From Oscheius dolichura (Eukaryota; Nematoda; Chromadorea; Rhabditida; Rhabditidae), in contig OW051494.1 of the NCBI GenBank assembly GCA_932521035.1, positions 10,402,001-10,466,000 on the forward strand: DNA of 64,000 nt, written 5' to 3'. Positions 57,071 to 64,000 of the stretch are shown piece after piece (the first letter of the stretch is position 1; each line of letters starts with the position of its first letter). Made by a program: the position numbers and the translations under genes. The notes under the pieces were generated by a model. The model made no database searches. It was not told where the DNA came from and worked only from the letters and a program-made list of their open reading frames with translations.

Positions 57071-59929
57071 TTCCCCCGGCGTGCTGACAGTTCAAAGGGG
57101 GATGACCGCCGAACTTCCGAGAGTTGCTACGGGTTGGAATTATACCTTTTTGGCAGTGATTTTGGTATTGCCAGAATTGCCAGAAAATGCTCTACAAAAT
57201 AGCAATAACAGAATTGTAAAAACTGTTAGTCGCAAATTAGAAATTAGAAAGAAAGTCGCTGAAACGATATCAATGAATCTGGTGAAAGAAATTCGGGTTA
57301 TTGCCCATAACGGAAGGGAGCCATTAGAATTATTATGAATATAGTGGGAAGCGCCCCAGCCCGTCCGGTTTGACCCTCAATCGCTGTGTATAGCTTTTGT
57401 TATTACACCCCATACATCAGTGAGACATCAATGAGCTCACCACCACCACCACTCGTAATGGTGACCGCTGGCCATCATCAGCCGGCGACGGCACCCCGGC
57501 ATATTCACGTAACAAAAGGTCAACCACGCGGAGAGACTATAGGCTATTTTAAACAGATAAAAGAGAGGAAGAGGAGGGAAACGAGCAGGATTTGAAAAAA
57601 AGAGACTAGAAATAGAGAAGAAAGCGAAATTATAGAAATCAATGAGCTTTTGACTCGAAAAAGATCATTAGGAAATCCATGTTTAAAATGGCGCTTTACT
57701 ATATTTTCCTTTATTTTACCTACTCTAGAAGTTAAAATAATACTCAAAAATATTAAAAATATGCTAAAAATTAAGAAACCCGGGAAAGAACCGATGAAAC
57801 TTGGGGAAAGCTTCCTAGAAATTGAATTTTCAAGATTTTTAGTAAATTTTTCATGTTTTTAATGTATTTTTAACAATAATAAAGGCCTTTAGACCTTTAA
57901 AACGCTGTTTTTCTGATTTCTAGAAGTTAAAAATGAAGAATAACCGATCAAAGTTCGTTGGAATTGTATTTTTCGCTTCTAAGGTGGCTCTTTTGACCTT
58001 TTCTATTAAATTTTAATCCTCTTTCTCTCTCTTTAAAAAGAACTTTTTTTTTAAGGAAAACCCCCGTATTTTTCTCGTAGTGTCAATATTTTGCAACATA
58101 AAAGGTCGTAGTTAGGAGTGGAGAGAGAGGAGTTAGATGGGGCCATAAATTGGGGCGCGATCAGAGGGAGCGACGAGGAAAAGGGCGCCAAACCTGGGGA
58201 GGTCATTATGGTCTTTTGGAGAGAGACTTGTTTAAATAAACACAACTTAAACTATTTAAAATATCAAAAAAAAATGGAGAAAAGAGCGGGAAATTTGAAA
58301 AATTTGAAGAAATGGGTGATAACGAGCGAAATTGGATGAAAATTGTGATTTCTGAAGGTTTTTGAGTAAAAATGAGAGAGATGGATGGTTGATTAATATA
58401 AATGGACCCTAAAATACTTGAGAATAACAAAAAATTGAAGAAGAATGCGGAAAATTTGGAAATTTTGAAGGAAATAGAGGAAAATCGCGATTATTTTGAA
58501 TTTTGCGGTAAAAATGAGGGAAAAACTAGATTAAAAGAGCACGTTTTGGTCATTTTAAGTGTATGATAACATGGAGAAACTGATAAGCGAGAGTCAACAA
58601 AGAGAAAATGGAGAGAGCGGCATGGGAGGGGGGATAAGACCCGCCGGCGAGGGAACACCTGTGTCGCGGGCCGTCTCTCCTTTCACGGTGGCTGCTTTCC
58701 CGCCTTTTCTTTTCTAATTTAAAACATTTTAATAGTTAAAAAAGAAGGAGATTAATGTAGTGGTCAAAAGGATAATTGCATTGGAATTGTTTAGCGCAAT
58801 ATGGACGGCGGTTGCGTTGGTGTACCGGCTGGGGTGACGGCGATCGATAAAGCGACCCCGGCGTCCTCCTCTCCAGAGAGAAGGCGAGACTAGACCAACA
58901 AGGTGTGAGCAGTTTCAACAACCTGCTCTCTCTTCTCTCGTTTTTCCCTTTTCCTCTTCAATTATGAACTATACTGATTTTGAGCCATTTTATCCATTTT
59001 AACCCCGTGTTTCAGCCAATATTAGGTCATTTTCCCCGTCCCCTAGCCGCTTTCTTCCCTTCTTTCGCTTCTTTTTTCCATTTTCCCACGCTTTTATCAA
59101 TTTTTTCGCTTTAGAAATAGCTTTATAGCGGAATTTTCGCAGCTTTCGTATAGCTGAGCCGGCCAGCTTGCATATTTTGACATTTGGCCAAGCTGCATAG
59201 CGAAAATTGAAGGAAAATGAGCCAAACGTCAAAAAGGAAGGGCAAGAGATGGAAATAAGGAATAATAGACGGAATTTGAGCTAGAAAACTCGATTTTGTA
59301 GGATTTTGGTAAATTTGCGCCATTTTAGCAGTTTCTTATGTTGAAATTCATGGTTTTTATGGAATTTTAGACAATTTTGAGGATTTAGAACGTGAAAATC
59401 GAAAGAAAATTTCCCGCCGGAACCAACCAATTTTTTAAAAATTTCCCGGTAAACGGGTCTCAAAAAGAAGTAGAACTGAAAAATGTATCAATTGTCGTTG
59501 TAAGACCCAAAATTTCCCACTTTTACCCCATTTTTGGTCTCTATTGTACAGATTCCTTTTCCTCCCCGCTGTCCACTGCCTGTCCTATAAAATGACCATA
59601 CTATCCACCTCATAATGGTCTATTAAATCGTCAAATGGACACGCGGGGGAGAGAGCGAAGCGGGAAAGGCGAAGAAGGGGAGAGAGAGCGTGAAGACCCC
59701 GTTAGGAAATGTGTCTTTTATGTGCCCGACAGTGGCGGATACCACGGGGGGTAAGATATATCGAGGAGAGAGAAGAAGGGGAGAACAAGCCGGTATGGGC
59801 AGGGAAAATGGAGAAATGGTCTCGATGGGAGTAGGGGGAGATTATCTGGGAAGCCTATTTTACAGAAAAAGATGAATTTTGGAGGGTTCTGGAGAGAAAA
59901 TGGACCGTCTTAGGGTAATAATGGGGGCA

Positions 59930-60120
59930 CCACATGGATTCGAAAAATTCAGGTTCCATTTTTATGGATTTTTCTATCATATCTTCTTCGCCAGGGTCCA
60001 TTTGGTGGGAAAAATATAAAACCCGGCTTAAATAGGCCATTTCCAAGCCTCCAGCCCTCAAAGGTGCCGGGGAATATTCAAATTTCCTATTTGAATTTGA
60101 AATAGGTGCATAGCGCTTAT
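59930..60120 (-). repeat. Family D repeat, copy 3 (partial, reverse)
   Basis: Reverse complement of the 3' part of the family: TTTTTCTATCATATCTTCTT, GGGTCCATTTGGTGGGAAAA and CAAATTTCCTATTTGAATTT match 28155-28345 in inverted order at high identity. Confidence 0.85.
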
Positions 60121-60739
60121 TTTGTGGAAGAAAACAAGAGGAGGGGAGTTATTGAGAGACGGGAGGTAAAAAGAGGTTCTGAAGGGAAAAATGGGGGATT
60201 TTGAAGGTCAGATCCCATTCGGAAGGGAGTACTGTAACTAGTTTACGAGCCAAATAATAGAGTTTTTAAGAAAATAGAGGTAAACAGAGATCTTGAAGCG
60301 AAAAAAAGGCGAGTGATCATTGGTCAATATTCCAAATCGGGGGGCCGGCCACCGATCCTTGTCTGTTTATCTCACGTCAAGGCGTCAGATCTTCCGAGAA
60401 AATGGTCCAAAAAAAAGAGAGCGCGGGAGGTCTCTCCACTCTTTCTTTTTCTTCACGCCACTATCTCTCCCTTTTGACTTACGGGAGAGGCCACGTGTGC
60501 TCGCCGGCCGCCGATGTGACACACAACCCCCCGGAGGGCTCCTCCGGTGATCAGCTGCGTGTTTGTCGATCGGATGAGCAACAGAAGAAGAGACGAGACA
60601 GAAAAAACTTGTTCAAGTGCTTGTTCCGCGTCAACTTTGAAGTTTTGAGGTTGAGAGACGAGGGGAAAACAGACTGGGAGGTAGAAAATTGGAGGAGAAG
60701 GAAGGAATTTTTGAATTTATGGTGGGGACAGAAGTTTCG

Positions 60740-61075
60740 GGTAGAGGTGGCGCGCCTTTTTGCCTATATTTCAGTCAGATTACTGTATATTATATCCATC
60801 TTTTATGTCAAGATGTTGCCAATGGTCTGTAAAATACGATAGAAAAAGAAAATTGGAAAAATATGCTGCCTATCAAAAGTTATAACTATTTTCCCAAGCG
60901 TAAGGATCTCAGGAGGTAGCGGCGCGCCTTTTTGTCTATATATGATTACTGTAATTATATTTTATAGGCATGCTATATATCAATCTGTAGCGTATGATCT
61001 CCTAAATTTACTACATAAAGAAAATTGGGAAAATATTAAGTCTGTAAAACGTTATAACCGTTTTCCTGGCGCTAA
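60740..61075 (+). repeat. Tandem duplication with a unit of about 165 bp
   Basis: GGCGCGCCTTTTTGCCTATAT ... GAAAATTGGAAAAATAT ... TATAACTATTTTCCC at 60749-60896 recurs as GGCGCGCCTTTTTGTCTATAT ... GAAAATTGGGAAAATAT ... TATAACCGTTTTCC at 60921-61070. Moderately diverged. The GCGCGCC word also precedes the duplication at 57016. Confidence 0.75.
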
Positions 61076-62454
61076 TGCCGACTTCACGGTCTGGTCACCC
61101 TGAAGCAGGATCAACCGCCTTTCTGAATGGATTTCTGCTCTCAAATTTCACCTTTCCTTGCTTATTAGATAGGTTACGGTAATTAAAAAGATTTAATGAG
61201 GGTAAAGAAGCGAGAAAAAGACGCTGTCTGTCAGTTTTCCACGGTTCAATGACCCCAGCCACCTGGCCCTCTGTCATATCATTACTCAATAATAGGATTG
61301 CGCCAATTCGGCAACATTATTTAGTCAAACAGACGGACTGCCTGGCTACTGGCTGGCTGGGTAGAGAGACTGACAGATGAATAAATGATCAGGTGTGGTA
61401 AATTAGACGGGAGGGGGAGTGACCAGTTCATTATTACTCTACTGTACAAAGGTATTGTTACCTGGGAGACAATGGAAGGGGAATGGTTACGAATTTTTGG
61501 ATTTAGAGGTATGGAAGATCAGATTAAAGGCAGAAAAACATTAAAAACAACAATTTCAAAGGTCGGAAATTAATCGAAATGGTCCATATTTACCGTCTAG
61601 ATGGACCAACTGCGGATGAACTGGCTGCGGTGCTCTAGATGCCCGAAAATGGCGTTTGTTTTCAATTTTACCGTTTTTCTGACTATAGTACCTGTTTTTA
61701 AAGGTAGTACAGTAACCACACTGTGTAGAAAATATGCTGAAACCTTTAAAATGGTCAAAAATTCGTGTAGAAGCCCAAAAAGTCAAGAAATTGAAGATCA
61801 GCACCGAGTTTTCCCCCTTTCGCGCTTTTTAGATCAAAATTAATGAGATTAGTGGGTGCAGTAGTTCCTAAACAACAAATTTTCCAGTTCTATACGCTTG
61901 AAAAATTATTTTAAATGGAAGGTGTCCCAAGCGGAAGAGGAAGAACTGCCAGACTCTGACTTTGCCGGGAAAAATAGGCGACAGGTGAACAATCGGCTTT
62001 GCATTGAACGAAGTGGGGATGAATTGATTTTTGTCCTCTTTTCCCTATTTATAAGATAGAAGAGGTCAAAGATCAATAGGAGAAGGCAGGGAAAAGGGAG
62101 GGAATGAGGCAGAAGGGAGGGGAGATTAAATGGTTTCGTTAAGAAATGGTGCATAGAGAATTAAACGGGAGGAAGGGGGCACGAGATGAGGGAATTAGAG
62201 ACGGGGATCTAGGTCCCATTCTAGTTGAATTTTAGGGAATTATGGGCAAATTTAAAAGGGATAGACCTTTAAAAGGGGGTTATAATAGCTAGATAGGCAG
62301 TGGATAGGCAACAATTGAACCATTGACCCCACCCGGTTAGCCTAGTTCACCCAGTCCGGGTGACCTCTAACTCCACGCCAGCCTAGCCACGATTTACTGC
62401 CTAATTTACATAGAGAGGGCAGGGAATTCTCATCATTTTGTCATAAATAACCGA

Positions 62455-62860
62455 TGAATGGCCGGTTGCCGAGCCTCCAGCCTTCGAAGATCCTGAGGAA
62501 GACATTTTGAAAATTCGAATTTTCCGTTTCGCAAAATCGCTCTGGCCCTGTTGAATAAGAAGGGCTACGTCTACGAGACCCAGTTTTTCTTGATCAGCTC
62601 GACCTGACGATTCCAACGAGCTATCGGACTTCCATTCTAGTCAAGATTTCGGGCCGTGGCTCCTCGATCAGCCTCAGGAGGGGATAACTCTATTGAGGCT
62701 GCTGTGGAGGGTTAGTATTGGGACCTAATTTTCACCAAAATAGGTGCAAGGAACTCATTCTGGCTGAGATAAAAACAGCATCTTGTAGATCTCGACGAGC
62801 TCTTTCCGGCAGTACATGATAGACCTACAGACCTTAAAAAATAGAGGCGCTGTCTTCGAT
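62455..62860 (-). repeat. Family D repeat, copy 4 (reverse)
   Basis: The reverse complement matches 54000-54340 closely. For example GACGATTCCAACGAGCTATC, followed by GGACTTCCATTCTAGTC, differs by one base from the complement of 54160-54190. GTGCAAGGAACTCATTCTGG matches the block at 54040-54060. Confidence 0.87.
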
Positions 62861-62901
62861 TCCAGATGATGTCTGGGAATTCTTCCTTGAGGAATGTGCC
62901 A

Positions 62902-63065
62902 CCGCACCCGTAAAGTCTCGGCAGCTGCGCGCTATGGCTTTTCCGGAGCGCCAATTTCAAGTTGCAAACAAGTTTGCTTAGCTTTTGAGGTAACGAAAAG
63001 CTTCAACCCATCTAAAGATGTGGTTGGCAGAAATTTTGGAAAGCCTTCCCGGTCACGGGAAGGCA
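62902..63065 (+). repeat. Family E element, second copy
   Basis: GCACCCGTAAAGTCTCGGCAG, then CTGCGCGCTATGGCTTTTCC and CAAGTTGCAAACAAGTTTGC, ending GGAAAGCCTTCCCGG. Same content as 5155-5325, opposite strand, with only scattered substitutions and a 4-base difference near the end. Confidence 0.85.
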
Positions 63066-63343
63066 ATAAAGGATGGGAACGACTTTTGAGCGAATTGTGC
63101 TCATTTGGTTACAAAGAATACTAAAAGCCTGGTACTCAATAAGTTTTATATTTTTAAGTTCTGGAAACATACGACGAGAATGTGAAAATAAGAAGAAAGG
63201 GGGAGACGAGATCGGCGAGATAGATAGTGGGCGACGGCGGCTGGTCGAATCCTTTTCCTGGCTGTTGCAACTTTCCATTTCTACCTTCTCCCCCTCTCTC
63301 TCCGTCGGGATAAATAAAAGAAACCCGTTTTTCCTTTCCCCTT

Positions 63344-63360
63344 GCTATAAAGGGAAAGAG
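63344..63360 (+). promoter_or_regulatory. Possible TATA box of the last gene
   Basis: TTGCTATAAAGGG about 240 bp before the proposed ATG at 63587, followed by a GA run. Position is plausible for a long 5' UTR, but evidence is weak. Confidence 0.25.
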
Positions 63361-63586
63361 AGAGAGAGAGCCCAGAGAATAGAGCAAAAACAGGACGTCA
63401 TCAGCTCCGTTTTCGTCATCTTCCCCCCGTTATCTGAGCTTGTAAAACGCGGGAGGACAAGGAGCACATCCCCTTGGAATAATCAATAGAACAATCAAAA
63501 TGTGGTCGTAAAAGTTGGGAAGGAGACGGTCCTAATCGGAGGTCCGGTCAGTGCCTCCGTCAGTCGACGACTGTTCCTTCCTGACG

Positions 63587-63827
63587 ATGGTCCTCTCTCT
63601 CGAAGCTGCTGTCCCTCCCCACATCCTCCGGGATATTGTTAAGAAGGTACTGTAGCCATTAATGGGTCCTGTAGGGAAGAATTCTTCAGATGAATGTGAA
63701 GACTGTGGTCCGGTTGAATTTGAGCAGCTCTTTTGGCAACATGGCGGCTAATGCTTTTGGAGAAGAATCGTTAGAGAAATATCTGGAAGGATTGGAAGTT
63801 AAGAAAGCTAATAATAATAATGAAAAA
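63587..63827 (+). CDS. Start of an unidentified gene, running off the window
   Basis: Two exons in phase: 63587-63646 (MVLSLEAAVPPHILRDIVKK) and 63690-63827 (MNVKTVVRLNLSSSFGN... to ...LEGLEVKKANNNNEK). They are separated by a 43-nt intron with GTACTG donor and TTCTTCAG acceptor; a GTGAGT donor follows at 63828. The sequence is protein-like, but I do not recognise the family. Just upstream (63498 onward) a different frame reads NVVVKVGKETVLIGGPV, also protein-like, so the true first exon may differ. The following exon is beyond the window; 63830-64000 is intron-like. Confidence 0.45.
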
Positions 63828-64000
63828 GTGAGTAGAATCCTTCATTTTGGTTTAGAACCCGGATTTTTTGGGACTAGAACGTTCCTGAGCCTGAAAATTG
63901 ACCTCTAATCCTTCCCAACCTCTCTAGATTCATATTGGAAAGTTCCAAATTTATATTTTCTGATCATTTATGTTGTTTCAAATGATTGGAATTCATTTTT

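Larger units (their letters stand above)
53462..63586. other. 10-kb region without a recognised gene
   Basis: Upstream flank of AGAP and of the gene at 63.6 kb. It holds family D (53925-54420, 59930-60120, 62455-62860), family B (55151-55300, 55684-55838), family E (62902-63065), local duplications and GA/CT tracts. I checked the longer frames (55770-56090, 57081-57338, 60402-60842, 63073-63489): no domain, no convincing splice chain. Confidence 0.5.

Noticed and set aside
57081-57338. 85-aa frame with helical look
   Set aside because: No start context, no neighbouring exon and no family motif; it lies beside a local duplication.
60402-60842. 146-aa open frame
   Set aside because: Biased composition, ends within the 60.7-61.1 kb tandem duplication, and no recognisable domain.
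62894-63124. 76-aa frame similar to a frame at 5057-5422
   Set aside because: Similarity is explained by the family E repeat. The similarity extends into the non-coding arm, so it is DNA-level repetition rather than a protein family.

Overview
The window is eukaryotic nuclear DNA, most likely from a nematode. Genes are split by many short introns (about 40-50 nt) that end in TTTTCAG or TTTTAG. Several start codons sit only 0-15 nt downstream of a perfect 3' splice acceptor, as expected for spliced-leader trans-splicing. The gene set also fits: an N-myristoylation-type globin, an SNX5/6 homologue, an HMG-CoA synthase and a CNT-2-type centaurin gamma. I could run no searches, so the organism call is inference. 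All gene models were built by eye from exon phase, splice sites and remembered family motifs.

Layout. 1-1.7 kb: degenerate tandem and dispersed repeats. 1.74-4.2 kb (+): globin. 4.2-6.5 kb: AT-rich repeats. 6.55-8.2 kb (+): sorting nexin 5/6. 8.67-9.45 kb (+): a small unknown protein, possibly in an operon with the sorting nexin. 10.75-13.45 kb (+): HMG-CoA synthase with an antisense tRNA-Lys in its first intron. 13.9 kb (+): tRNA-Met. 14.4 kb (+): a possible 57-aa gene. 14.85-17.3 kb (-): aspartyl aminopeptidase. 19.6-20.4 kb (+): acyl-CoA-binding-domain protein, convergent with a 161-aa coiled-coil protein (-, 20.6-21.7 kb). 25.4-27.4 kb (+): acid ceramidase/NAAA-type hydrolase with a tRNA-Val in an intron. 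28.75-53.46 kb (-): one very large centaurin gamma/AGAP gene with two alternative first-exon sets. 53.5-63.5 kb: no gene found, many repeats. 63.6 kb to the end (+): the start of an unidentified gene.

The genes are ordinary housekeeping and membrane-traffic functions with no evident shared pathway. HMG-CoA synthase feeds mevalonate. The sorting nexin and AGAP act in endosomal traffic. The ceramidase-like enzyme and the ACB protein act on lipids.

The unusual content is non-coding. I see five dispersed families. (A) Foldback elements of about 80-100 bp have arms CACCCGTAAAATCTCGGCAG and a variable loop. (B) A related palindromic family of about 150 bp has the same arm core but a conserved middle carrying TATAAAG and AATAAAG. 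(C) A 15-16 bp word, GCCACAGTTAGACAGC, occurs in both orientations about fifty times, often as close inverted pairs; it is concentrated in AGAP introns and not seen beyond about 53.3 kb. (D) A repeat of about 400-500 bp is present around 27.7, 54, 60 and 62.5 kb. (E) A family of about 170 bp has one family-A arm. The stretch from about 3 to 10.5 kb is clearly more AT-rich and poorer in these words than the rest.
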